A DNA stretch of 5,735 bases from Lysobacteraceae bacterium. GTDB lineage: Bacteria > Pseudomonadota > Gammaproteobacteria > Xanthomonadales > Xanthomonadaceae. Under the pieces are notes generated by a model. That model made no database searches and was not told where the DNA came from. It saw only the letters and a list, made by a program, of their open reading frames with translations. The stretch lies in contig DNXT01000365.1 of the NCBI GenBank assembly GCA_003505795.1, positions 1 to 5,735 on the forward strand. Direction: 5' to 3'. Numbering within the stretch: position 1 is the first letter of the stretch; each line of letters begins with the position of its first letter. Shown in pieces: positions 1 to 5,622 of this stretch. The translations under genes were made by a program, and so were the position numbers.

Positions 1-215
1 GGGTTTTACCCGCCGTCTCCGCCGCTGCGGAAGGGACCGGTAGATCAAAGGCGAAGCAACGGCAGAATCACGGGCAACAGCAACAGCAACAGCAACAGCA
101 AACGTCATTGAGGTGTTAGTGCGGCCGGAACTGCGGTACAGCCGGAAATCCAGGCAACGCATCGATCGGGAAACATCGGCGACGGCACGTTGCTCGCCGC
201 CGCCGTCCGCACGGC
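1..215. other. Intergenic region left of the adaptor gene, no supported gene
   Basis: No recognisable protein is encoded here in either direction. On the minus strand this is the region downstream of the adaptor gene, where an ABC ATPase or permease partner would often follow, but none is visible. The minus strand does carry an open frame from an ATG at 108 to the left edge (36 codons). It begins MTFAVAVAVAVARDSAV and its AV repeats come from the GCAACA tandem repeat, so it is more likely repeat-derived than a gene. A weak inverted repeat (GACGGC at 181-186 with GCCGTC at 202-207) lies just past the adaptor stop codon. It has no T-tract and is not a convincing terminator. Confidence 0.6.
74..101. 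repeat. Hexanucleotide tandem repeat (GCAACA)n, about 4.7 copies
   Basis: Four complete GCAACA units run from 74 to 97, followed by GCAA at 98-101. The complement is a TTGCTG-type repeat. The unit is A-rich compared with the surrounding high-GC DNA, so it stands out. From memory, CAACAG/CAAAAG-type tracts recur between genes in Lysobacter-like genomes, which would make this part of a dispersed intergenic element. That last point is recollection, not something visible in this window. Confidence 0.85.
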
Positions 216-1460
216 TCAGTTCGGCGTGGCCTCGGCCAGCTTCACCTTGTCCCCGTCCTTCAGGCCCGCTGGCGGGTCCAGCACCACGGTGTCGCCCGGA
301 TTCAGGCCGGACAGCACCTGGCGGTCCTCGCCCATCACGATCCCGGTGCTGAGTTCGTGCAACGCCACCCGGTTGTCGTCCTGCAGCACGAACGCCACGG
401 TCTTCTGGCCGCGCTCGACCAGGGCGCCGGCCGGCACGCGCACGCCCTGCGGCTTGTCCTGCCGCTGCGGCTGCGCCTTTTCCAGGAAGCTCACCCGCAC
501 GCCCATTTCCGGGACGATGCGCGGATCCTTCACGTTCAGCGCCACCCGCACCTTGACCGTCGCCTTGCCGCGGTCGGCGGTCGGGATGATCGCGATCACC
601 TCGCCGGGGATCTTCCAGTCCGGATAGGCGTTGAGGGTGACCTCCACCGGCATCTTCGGCTGCACCCGGCCGATGAACGACTCGCCGACCTCCACCTCGA
701 TCTCCAGCGACTCCATGTCGACGATCGTGCCGATGCCGGTGCGGGTGAAACCGCCGCCGGCCGACAGCGGCGACACGATCTCGCCCGGCTGCGCGGCCTT
801 GGCGGTGACCACGCCGGAGAACGGCGCGCGTACGATGTTGTTGTCCACGCCGAGGTCGGCGATCGCCAGCTGGTCGGCGGCGACCTGGACGTTGCGCTGG
901 GCGTTCTGCAGCTGGGCGCGCAATGCGTCGCGCTGGGCCACCGACTGCTCGTACTGCGCGCGCGAGACCAGTTGCTGGCCGACCAGCGACTGCAGGCGCG
1001 CGGCGTCGGCCTCGGCATTCTTGAGCTGCGCCTGCATGTCGGCGACGTGGCTGCGCGCGGCGGCGACCTGCGAGGCCGACAGGGTGCGCTGCGCGTCGGC
1101 GTCGATCGGGTCGAGCGTGGCCATCACCTGGCCTTCCTCCACGCGCATGCCTTCCTCGATCATCACCTCGCGCACCTTGCCGGTGATCTTGGCCGACACC
1201 GTGGCCATGCGCCGGGCGACCACGTAGCCGCTGGCGTCCAGCACCGAGGCGCTGCTGCCGCCGGTGCCGATCGCCACCACCGGCGCGGTCCTGACCTCGA
1301 TCGCCGGGTCGCGGCCGAACAGCCAGATGCCGGCGAGCAGCGCGATCGCCACGACGGCCACGGCGATCCCGATCCACAGGCCGCGCCGCGGCGGCGGTGC
1401 GCTGGCCGGCGCCTTGCGATCGATGCGGAGTTCCTTGAGCAGGTCTGCGGATGTGTTCAT
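216..1460 (-). CDS. HlyD/MacA-family efflux periplasmic adaptor subunit
   Basis: This 414-residue protein is a membrane-fusion (adaptor) subunit that joins an inner-membrane transporter to an outer-membrane channel. It has a basic cytoplasmic N-terminus (LRIDRKAPAS...PPPRR) and one membrane segment at about residues 28-48. A lipoyl-like half-domain lies at about 85-120 (VSAKITGKVREVMIEEGMRV). An Ala/Gln-rich helical hairpin follows at 121-200, then the second lipoyl half at about 207-230 (IVRAPFSGVVTAKAAQPGE). A beta-barrel region (about 235-330) and a C-terminal membrane-proximal domain (about 335-412) complete the usual order. There is no lipobox. The length is normal for MacA-type adaptors. 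The start is set at the ATG giving MNTSADLLKELRIDR, as in relatives. An in-frame ATG three codons earlier (1469, MYPMNTS) is equally possible, and neither has a clear Shine-Dalgarno sequence. The transporter partner is not in the window, so the substrate is unknown. Confidence 0.93.
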   Translation of the reverse strand: MNTSADLLKELRIDRKAPASAPPPRRGLWIGIAVAVVAIALLAGIWLFGRDPAIEVRTAPVVAIGTGGSSASVLDASGYVVARRMATVSAKITGKVREVMIEEGMRVEEGQVMATLDPIDADAQRTLSASQVAAARSHVADMQAQLKNAEADAARLQSLVGQQLVSRAQYEQSVAQRDALRAQLQNAQRNVQVAADQLAIADLGVDNNIVRAPFSGVVTAKAAQPGEIVSPLSAGGGFTRTGIGTIVDMESLEIEVEVGESFIGRVQPKMPVEVTLNAYPDWKIPGEVIAIIPTADRGKATVKVRVALNVKDPRIVPEMGVRVSFLEKAQPQRQDKPQGVRVPAGALVERGQKTVAFVLQDDNRVALHELSTGIVMGEDRQVLSGLNPGDTVVLDPPAGLKDGDKVKLAEATPN

Positions 1461-1594
1461 CGGGTACATGGACGAGGCGATGGACGGAATGTGACCGGAC
1501 AGCCCGTCCACATCAAGCTGCCGGAAGTCACCAGATGCAGCCGGCGCGGCAGCAATCGGCGCCCAGCATGCCGGGATGGCGCGGCCGCGGCCAG

Positions 1595-1606
1595 TGACAG
1601 CTGTCA
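1595..1606. promoter_or_regulatory. Perfect 12-bp palindrome TGACAGCTGTCA, candidate operator
   Basis: TGACAGCTGTCA equals its own reverse complement and lies in the divergent spacer, 82 bp before the regulator start and 134 bp before the adaptor start. Dimeric LuxR/NarL-type regulators bind two-fold symmetric sites of about this size, and such a regulator is encoded next door, so an autoregulatory and adaptor-controlling operator is a reasonable inference. No second copy was seen in the window. Binding is not demonstrated by the sequence. Confidence 0.45.
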
Positions 1607-1676
1607 TCCCGGGTCGCTGACGCCGGTGACTGGGGCCGGCGCCGGTACGGCGCGACGATGCGGCTCCCGTTGCCGC

Positions 1677-1681
1677 AGAGG
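1677..1681 (+). promoter_or_regulatory. Ribosome binding site of the LuxR-type regulator
   Basis: AGAGG lies 7 nt before the ATG at 1689. The site supports translation starting at this codon. It therefore supports a deliberately short HTH-only protein rather than a fragment of a longer reading frame. Confidence 0.6.
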
Positions 1682-1688
1682 TCCCGCC

Positions 1689-2024
1689 ATGCCCGCTTCT
1701 CCCTCGCCGCCGGTGCGGTCCGGCGCGCTCGAGCACCGGTCTGCGCTGCGTGCCTTGCGCGCGGTGGATCCGGATCCGCGCGGCGGCAGTGGCGCCGGCA
1801 TCGCGTCGCTGCCCGGCCTGTCGATCGAGGCCGATCCGCTCAGCGACCGCGAGCGCAGCGTGCTGCGCCTGGCCGGCGAGGGCCGCTCGGCCAGCGAGAT
1901 CGCCGAGCAGCTGGGGCTTTCGCACGGCACCGTGCGCAACTACCTGTCCGAGTGCATCGGCAAGCTCGGCGTCGCCAACCGCATCGAGGCGCACCGGCTG
2001 GCGCGGCAGAAAGGCTGGCTGTAG
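1689..2024 (+). CDS. Short LuxR/NarL-type HTH regulator lacking a receiver domain
   Basis: The 111-residue product is almost only a LuxR-family DNA-binding domain. A Pro/Ser/Ala-rich N-terminus (1-48) precedes the four-helix HTH at about 50-107. Typical signature pieces are LSDRERSVLRLAGEG, SEIAEQLGLSHGTVRNYLS and IGKLGVANRIEA, and the C-terminus is ARQKGWL. The closest remembered relatives are DesR-type response regulators of about 200 residues, in which this domain follows an N-terminal phosphorylated receiver. Here the receiver is absent, and no frame upstream encodes a remnant with its acidic pocket, phospho-Asp or Lys motifs. Residues 19-30 (ALRALRAVDPDP) resemble the linker that normally joins the two domains. 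ATG 1689 is the only in-frame ATG nearby and has a good ribosome binding site, which argues for a functional short gene. A decayed response regulator remains possible. It is divergent from the adaptor gene and likely acts at their shared spacer. Confidence 0.72.
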   Translation: MPASPSPPVRSGALEHRSALRALRAVDPDPRGGSGAGIASLPGLSIEADPLSDRERSVLRLAGEGRSASEIAEQLGLSHGTVRNYLSECIGKLGVANRIEAHRLARQKGWL

Positions 2025-2063
2025 GCCGCCCGCCATGCCCGCGCCGGCAGAAGGAACCTCGGT

Positions 2064-2087
2064 CCTTCCCCCGCTTGCGGGGGAAGG
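2064..2087. terminator. Perfect 11-bp hairpin between convergent genes, possible bidirectional terminator
   Basis: Two 11-base arms (2064-2074 and 2077-2087) are perfectly complementary around a central TT. The hairpin lies 40 bp after the regulator stop and about 109 bp after the receptor stop read in the other direction. Neither side has a T-tract, so it is not a canonical intrinsic terminator. A role in ending or stabilising either transcript is inferred from position and stem strength. Confidence 0.4.
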
Positions 2088-2153
2088 TGCGCGAAGGGCG
2101 GATGGGGGAGCCGTGGCACCGCCAGGACCCTCATCCGGCGCTGCGCGCCCGCT

Positions 2154-2171
2154 TCTCCCGCAGGCGGGAGA
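2154..2171. terminator. 8-bp hairpin next to the receptor stop codon
   Basis: TCTCCCGC (2154-2161) and GCGGGAGA (2164-2171) are perfect complements around AG. This is the right-hand stem of the intergenic repeat and lies 25 bp past the stop codon of the minus-strand receptor gene. It is placed to act as a 3' stem for that transcript but has no T-tract. Confidence 0.35.
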
Positions 2172-2195
2172 CGGCGAGCGCAGCGCACGAGCGGA

Positions 2196-4358
2196 TCAGA
2201 ACGACCAGGTGAAGGTCAGCGAACCGTTGCGGCCGTCGCCGAACGCACCGTAGCCGTTGATCTGCGAGAAGTACTCCTTGTCCAGCAGGTTGTTGAGGTT
2301 GGCCTGCACGCTGAACTCCGGCGAGATGCGGTAGCGCACGAAGGCGCTGACCAGTGCGTAGCCTCCCTGCTCGATTCGACCGTAGGCCGGCACCGGGTAG
2401 TAGATGCGGTTCTGCCAGTTCGCGCCGCCACCGACGGTCAGCGCGGTGAGCGATTGCGGGGTGTAGCTGGTGAACAGCTTGATCGCGGTCTGCGGCAGGT
2501 TGGTGTTGATGTCGCTGTCGTTGATGTCCTTGGCCACGTAGCGGGAGGCACCGAAGGTCGCATTCCAGCCCGGGGCCAGTTCGCCATTGAGTTCCAGTTC
2601 GAAACCACGGCTCACCGTGCCGCGCGCGGCGACGTAGGCGAACTCGTTCTCGCTTCCCTGCACCGGCTCGCCGGTGGCCTGTCCCACGTTGTCCTGCTCG
2701 ATCCGGAACACCGCCAGCGAAGCGTTGAGGCGGTTGTCGAACCAGGCGCCCTTGACGCCCACTTCGTAGCTCTTGCCGTCCACCGGATCCAGGTAGCTGC
2801 CCTCGCGGTTCTTGAGGGTCTGCGGCTGGAAGATTTCCGTATACGCAGCGTAGGTCGACCAGGTGTCGTCGATGTCGAACACCAGGCCCGCGTACGGCGT
2901 GGTGACCTTGTGCGAGCGGTCGGCACCTTCACCTTCGCTCTTCCAGTCGGTGTAGCGCGCGCCGAGGATGAGCTTGAGCGGATCGGCCAGCGACAGGCGG
3001 GTGGCCGCATAGCCGGCCTTCTGGGTGATGGTGCCCTCGCTGGCCAGGCTCAGCGGGTTCCAGTTCGGCTCGCTGATGTCGCCGGTCCAATCGAGATAGC
3101 TGCCGAAGGGATCCCAGGGCAGGCCCGGGCCGCCCGCTTGGTAGTCGCCGTAGTTGGCGTACTCGCGCTTGTTGTAGCTCAGACCGGCCATCAGCTGGTG
3201 CTCGCGGCCGAACAGCTGGAACGGGCCTTCCACGTAGCCATCGACGGCGTTGACCTTGCGCTCGGTGTTGTAGAAGCCGGCCGACGGCGAGATGCCCGCG
3301 CCGGTCACCGGATCGAACAGCGAGGCGCCCGTGGTCCAATCGTTGTAGGCCGGATAGAACAGCTTGTCGTTCGCCTTGGTCTGGTCATGGGTGGCACCGA
3401 TGCGGACCTTCCAGTCGTTGGCGAATTCGTGTTCCAGGGTCGCGAACGCGCGCTTGCTGGTGGTATCCCAGTAGGTCCACCTGGTGGCGGAATTGAACGA
3501 TGCGTCATACGGGGTCGGGCTGCCGTCGGAGTACAGCATCGGGAACCCTCCCCAGGTCGCGCCGTTGGCGCGTTTCTGCTGGTAGTCGTAGCCCACGCTC
3601 AGCTGCGTGTCCGGGGTCAGGTCGGCGTCGATCACCGCATAGCCCAGCGTCTTGTGCTGGTCGTAGCGGTCCATCTGCGATTCGGTATCCAGGTAGCTGC
3701 CGATCACGCGGGCGCGTACCGAGCCGCTGGCGTTCAACGGGGTCGTCACGTCCACCGTGCTGCGGGTGCGGCCCCAGCTGCCCACGTTCACCGACACGCT
3801 GCCGGTCAGCTCGGCGCTGTCGGCGTGCTTGCGGACCAGGTTGACCGACGCCGACGGATTGCCGGCACCGGTGAGCAGGCCGGTGGCGCCGCGCACCACT
3901 TCCACGCGGTCGTACAGGGCCAGGTCCAGGCCGGAATCGCCGTAGCTCCAGTTCTGCACCATCTGCGTAGGCAGGTTGTCGAACTGGTAGCTGTCGATGT
4001 AGAAACCACGCGAATAGAACTCGGTGCGCTCGGTGTCGGACTGGGTGCTGCTCACGCCGGTGGTGTTGGCCAGCACGTCGATGATGTCGTCCAGGCCCTG
4101 ATCCTCGATGCGCTGGTGGCTGATGATGCTCACCGACTGCGGGATCTCGCGCGGGGCCAGCTCGAAGCGGGTGCCGGCGCTGGTCTTGCGGACGCTGTAG
4201 CCCTCGGCGCGCTCGCCTTTGACGACCAGCTTGTCGAGGGTGGCGACGTCGCCATCGGCGGCGGGTTCGGCGGCGAAGGCGGGCAGGGTGGCGATCAGGC
4301 AGGCCGCGGCCAGTGCCGAGCGGCGCGGGAGGTGGCGGGGAGGGACGGAACGGTTCAT
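2196..4358 (-). CDS. TonB-dependent ferric-siderophore receptor, FhuE/FpvA-like
   Basis: This 720-residue outer-membrane receptor imports ferric siderophores using TonB-ExbB-ExbD energy. A signal peptide (about 1-30, ending LPAFAA) is followed by a candidate TonB box at about 40-48 (TLDKLVVKG). The plug domain spans about 55-176 with family motifs REIPQSVSIISHQRIEDQGLD, VLANTTGV, YSRGFYIDSYQFDNLP and YDRVEVVRGATGLLTGAG. The barrel runs from about 185 to the end, with typical late strands NNLLDKEYF and a C-terminal aromatic residue (LTFTWSF). There is no N-terminal STN signalling domain, so it is a plain transporter and not a sigma-factor-coupled one. The plug wording resembles FhuE, FoxA and FpvA, suggesting hydroxamate siderophores, but the ligand cannot be read from the sequence. 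The start ATG has a good Shine-Dalgarno GGAG. The gene stands alone, without PepSY or siderophore biosynthesis neighbours. Confidence 0.95.
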   Translation of the reverse strand: MNRSVPPRHLPRRSALAAACLIATLPAFAAEPAADGDVATLDKLVVKGERAEGYSVRKTSAGTRFELAPREIPQSVSIISHQRIEDQGLDDIIDVLANTTGVSSTQSDTERTEFYSRGFYIDSYQFDNLPTQMVQNWSYGDSGLDLALYDRVEVVRGATGLLTGAGNPSASVNLVRKHADSAELTGSVSVNVGSWGRTRSTVDVTTPLNASGSVRARVIGSYLDTESQMDRYDQHKTLGYAVIDADLTPDTQLSVGYDYQQKRANGATWGGFPMLYSDGSPTPYDASFNSATRWTYWDTTSKRAFATLEHEFANDWKVRIGATHDQTKANDKLFYPAYNDWTTGASLFDPVTGAGISPSAGFYNTERKVNAVDGYVEGPFQLFGREHQLMAGLSYNKREYANYGDYQAGGPGLPWDPFGSYLDWTGDISEPNWNPLSLASEGTITQKAGYAATRLSLADPLKLILGARYTDWKSEGEGADRSHKVTTPYAGLVFDIDDTWSTYAAYTEIFQPQTLKNREGSYLDPVDGKSYEVGVKGAWFDNRLNASLAVFRIEQDNVGQATGEPVQGSENEFAYVAARGTVSRGFELELNGELAPGWNATFGASRYVAKDINDSDINTNLPQTAIKLFTSYTPQSLTALTVGGGANWQNRIYYPVPAYGRIEQGGYALVSAFVRYRISPEFSVQANLNNLLDKEYFSQINGYGAFGDGRNGSLTFTWSF

Positions 4359-4364
4359 TACGGG

Positions 4365-4368
4365 CTCC
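4365..4368 (-). promoter_or_regulatory. Ribosome binding site of the siderophore receptor
   Basis: GGAG (minus strand) lies 6 nt before the ATG at 4358. This fixes the start, since the same reading frame stays open much further upstream (to 4946) with low-complexity Arg/Pro-rich sequence that is clearly not protein-coding. Confidence 0.75.
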
Positions 4369-4517
4369 AGGGCAAGCAGGCATGGCCATCGCCGGCGCTG
4401 CACCGAGCACCGGTGGACGGTCGGGTTTGATGCTGGCTTGGAGCGGCGCGTCCCGCGTGCGCAGGCGCGGGGCCTGGGCGCTCGGGCGTCGGCACCTGGC
4501 TGGCGCTGTCGACGCAG

Positions 4518-4540
4518 CCGGCGGCCCCGGGGGCGGCCGG
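4518..4540. other. GC-rich near-perfect inverted repeat in the receptor leader
   Basis: Two 11-base arms (4518-4528 and 4530-4540) pair at 10 of 11 positions around a single G. In RNA the inner pairs would open to form a loop. It lies about 160-180 nt before the receptor start codon. Stems of this type arise easily in such GC-rich DNA, so a function is uncertain. Confidence 0.35.
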
Positions 4541-4607
4541 CAATGACGGGTTCTCGGGGACGGGCCTCGTGACCGTTAAATCGGGGTGAAGCCCGACGTC
4601 GGCGGCC

Positions 4608-4613
4608 AGTGTA
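4608..4613 (-). promoter_or_regulatory. Candidate -10 element for the siderophore receptor
   Basis: TACACT on the minus strand matches four of six TATAAT positions. No good -35 hexamer is found at 16-18 bp. If used, the transcript would have a leader of roughly 240 nt. This is only a weak suggestion. Confidence 0.2.
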
Positions 4614-4710
4614 CCGGCGCCGCGGCGGCAAGGCCATGCCTCGCGACCTCCGCCATGGCTGGCGTGGATGGCTGCGCCGGACGCGCTCGGAGCCGCGGGT
4701 GGAGCGCCGC

Positions 4711-4727
4711 ATGGACGTACCGTCCAT
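4711..4727. promoter_or_regulatory. Operator-like inverted repeat ATGGACG-TAC-CGTCCAT
   Basis: Two perfect 7-bp arms are separated by 3 bp, giving a compact 17-bp two-fold symmetric site. It lies 118 bp before the ThuA-domain start and about 100 bp upstream of the candidate receptor -10. The size and GGAC/GTCC core resemble sites of dimeric repressors such as TetR-family proteins, but no such regulator is encoded in the window. The binding protein is unknown. Confidence 0.4.
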
Positions 4728-4810
4728 CGACACGGCCCGCCCGGTATGCCGCCACGGCACGCGCCTATGAAATTGCCGCAAGGCCGGACATCGCCGCCGC
4801 GGCCAGCGAC

Positions 4811-4816
4811 TATGCT
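4811..4816 (+). promoter_or_regulatory. Candidate -10 element for the ThuA-domain gene
   Basis: TATGCT matches four of six TATAAT positions and lies 29 bp before the ATG, which would give a leader of a little over 20 nt. The best upstream match to a -35 (CGGACA, 4785-4790) is at 20 bp, longer than usual. The placement is plausible but weakly supported. Confidence 0.28.
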
Positions 4817-4833
4817 CGCCCGGATCGGTCGGC

Positions 4834-4839
4834 GGGGAG
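4834..4839 (+). promoter_or_regulatory. Ribosome binding site of the ThuA-domain gene
   Basis: GGGGAG lies 6 nt before the ATG at 4846. It favours this start over the in-frame ATG at 4855 (MKRM versus M). Confidence 0.65.
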
Positions 4840-4845
4840 TGCGGG

Positions 4846-5622
4846 ATGAAGCGGATGCGCGCGTGGTGGCTGGTGGCGGTGTGGCTGGCCGGGGCAGCGA
4901 CGGCGGCGGAAGGGCAGTTCAAGGTGCTGGTGGCGGCGATTCCCAACCAGTACCACCACGACTACATCCCGGTGGCCAAGCCAAGTTTCGAGGCGATGGC
5001 GCGCCAGCACTATCTCGACCTGGTGTGGGCCTGGAACGCTTCCGCGTTCGACCAGGACCTGTCGCAGTACCAGGTCATCGTGCTGCTCAACACCCCGGCC
5101 ACCGAGCTCGACCCGGCGCAGCGCGCCAGGTTCCAGCAGTACCTGCGCCGCGGCGGCGGCGTGGTCGCGGTGCACAAGGCGTTCGCGATCAAGCGCGGCG
5201 ACTGGGACTGGTACGACCGCATGATCGGGCGCTCGTTCCGCACCCATCCGTACCTGCAGACGGCGATGGTCGAGGTGGTCGACCGCAACTTCCCGGCCAC
5301 CGCCGGACTGCCGCAGCGCTGGCTCTGGTCGGATGAATGGTACGAATACGACCCGCCATACAGCGACGACCTGGTCACGCTGATGACGGTGGACGAATCG
5401 AGCTACGACCCGACCCTGATCTGGCCCGGCCAGGTCGCCCGCGGCATGGGCAAGCAGCATCCGGTGGCCTGGTACCACCATTTCGAGGGCGGCCGCGTGT
5501 TCGCCACCGCGCTCGGCCACCAGGCCGAGGCCTACAACGACCCGCGCTACCTCGAGCACCTGTACGGCGGCATCTACTGGGCCGCCACCGGCAAGGGCAT
5601 CGCCGGCGAACCGGCGCGGTAG
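4846..5622 (+). CDS. Secreted ThuA-domain protein (trehalose-utilisation family)
   Basis: The 258-residue product has an N-terminal signal peptide: MKRMR, then hydrophobic AWWLVAVWLAGAATA, with likely cleavage near residues 20-23. The rest is one ThuA domain with a class I glutamine amidotransferase-like fold. Recognisable parts are the first strand FKVLVAAIPNQYHHDYIP (25-42), the YQVIVLLN strand (75-82) and the GGGVVAVHKAF turn (103-113). Further on are WSDEWYEY (161-168) and the C-terminal block HPVAWYHHFEGGRVFATALG plus HQAEAYNDPRYLEHLYGGIYWAA (205-247). ThuA of Sinorhizobium is linked to trehalose and related disaccharide use. Many secreted homologues are annotated with glycosyl hydrolases or sugar dehydrogenases. 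The usual nucleophile Cys of amidotransferases is not seen at the expected turn, where AVHKAF stands, as is normal for ThuA proteins. The protein probably acts in the periplasm, and its substrate is unknown. The gene appears monocistronic in this window. Confidence 0.92.
   Translation: MKRMRAWWLVAVWLAGAATAAEGQFKVLVAAIPNQYHHDYIPVAKPSFEAMARQHYLDLVWAWNASAFDQDLSQYQVIVLLNTPATELDPAQRARFQQYLRRGGGVVAVHKAFAIKRGDWDWYDRMIGRSFRTHPYLQTAMVEVVDRNFPATAGLPQRWLWSDEWYEYDPPYSDDLVTLMTVDESSYDPTLIWPGQVARGMGKQHPVAWYHHFEGGRVFATALGHQAEAYNDPRYLEHLYGGIYWAATGKGIAGEPAR

Larger units (their letters stand above)
1461..1688. promoter_or_regulatory. Divergent spacer between the adaptor gene and the LuxR-type regulator
   Basis: The 228 bp must hold the promoters for both flanking genes. 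No receiver domain or other protein is recognisable in any frame, although a long open frame passes through on each strand because of the high GC content. The region contains a perfect palindrome at 1595-1606. An 8-bp inverted repeat, CCGGGATG (1571-1578) with CATCCCGG (1605-1612), encloses and overlaps that palindrome. On the minus strand, TTGATG and CACATT separated by 17 bp (about 1488-1516) are a weak candidate promoter for the adaptor gene. No good sigma-70 promoter is visible for the regulator. Confidence 0.5.
2050..2175. repeat. Structured intergenic repeat of Xanthomonad type
   Basis: Three stems can be drawn. The first is CCTTCCCCCGC/GCGGGGGAAGG (2064-2087). The second is a long imperfect central stem: GGTGCGCG (2086-2093) pairs with TGCGCGCC (2142-2149), and GGATGGGGG (2100-2108) pairs with CCCTCATCC (2128-2136). 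The third is TCTCCCGC/GCGGGAGA (2154-2171). A small competing stem, GAAGGA (2050-2055) with TCCTTC (2063-2068), overlaps the first. This layout and the phrases 'GAAGGGCGGATG' and 'CCCTCATCCG' match a dispersed repeat known to me from Xanthomonas, Stenotrophomonas and Lysobacter intergenic regions. It sits between two converging genes, the usual place for such elements. Its copy number cannot be judged from one window. Confidence 0.75.
4359..4845. other. Divergent spacer of 487 bp, no supported gene
   Basis: The spacer separates the receptor (minus) from the ThuA-domain gene (plus). Open frames cross it on both strands, but their translations are Arg/Pro/Ala-rich with no motif, as expected by chance in high-GC DNA. 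It contains a GC-rich hairpin at 4518-4540 and an operator-like inverted repeat at 4711-4727, with candidate -10 elements at 4608-4613 (minus) and 4811-4816 (plus). No AT-rich Fur box is visible, which is unusual before a siderophore receptor. No complete riboswitch was recognised. Confidence 0.6.

Noticed and set aside
74..101. CRISPR-like array
   Set aside because: The repeat units are contiguous hexamers without spacers, so this is a simple tandem repeat.
357..1688. Upstream extension of the regulator frame across the adaptor gene (open from 357)
   Set aside because: The extension is antisense to the adaptor and His/Arg/Ala-rich without domain features. Only the part from ATG 1689 resembles a known protein.
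1461..2036. N-terminal extension of the adaptor frame to 2036
   Set aside because: The sequence before MNTS is Arg/Ala-rich and overlaps the regulator in antisense. The family start and membrane anchor fit ATG 1460.
2050..2195. Insertion sequence or attachment site next to the receptor
   Set aside because: There is no transposase or integrase and no tRNA. The hairpins fit a short non-autonomous intergenic repeat.
2454..4430. 658-codon plus-strand open frame opposite the siderophore receptor
   Set aside because: Its translation is low-complexity and rich in Gly, Ala, Val, Arg and His with no domain, and it mirrors a clearly coding TonB receptor on the other strand. It is an antisense shadow of high-GC codon use.
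4359..4620. Cobalamin riboswitch in the receptor leader
   Set aside because: The location, leader length and a TTTAACGG motif suggested one. However, the B12-box (GCCAGGAGACCTGCC-like) and the GCCCCCGCAACTGT core are absent, and the receptor looks like a siderophore type rather than BtuB.
4359..4946. N-terminal extension of the receptor frame to 4946
   Set aside because: It precedes a perfect signal peptide start with a Shine-Dalgarno and encodes motif-free Arg/Pro-rich sequence.
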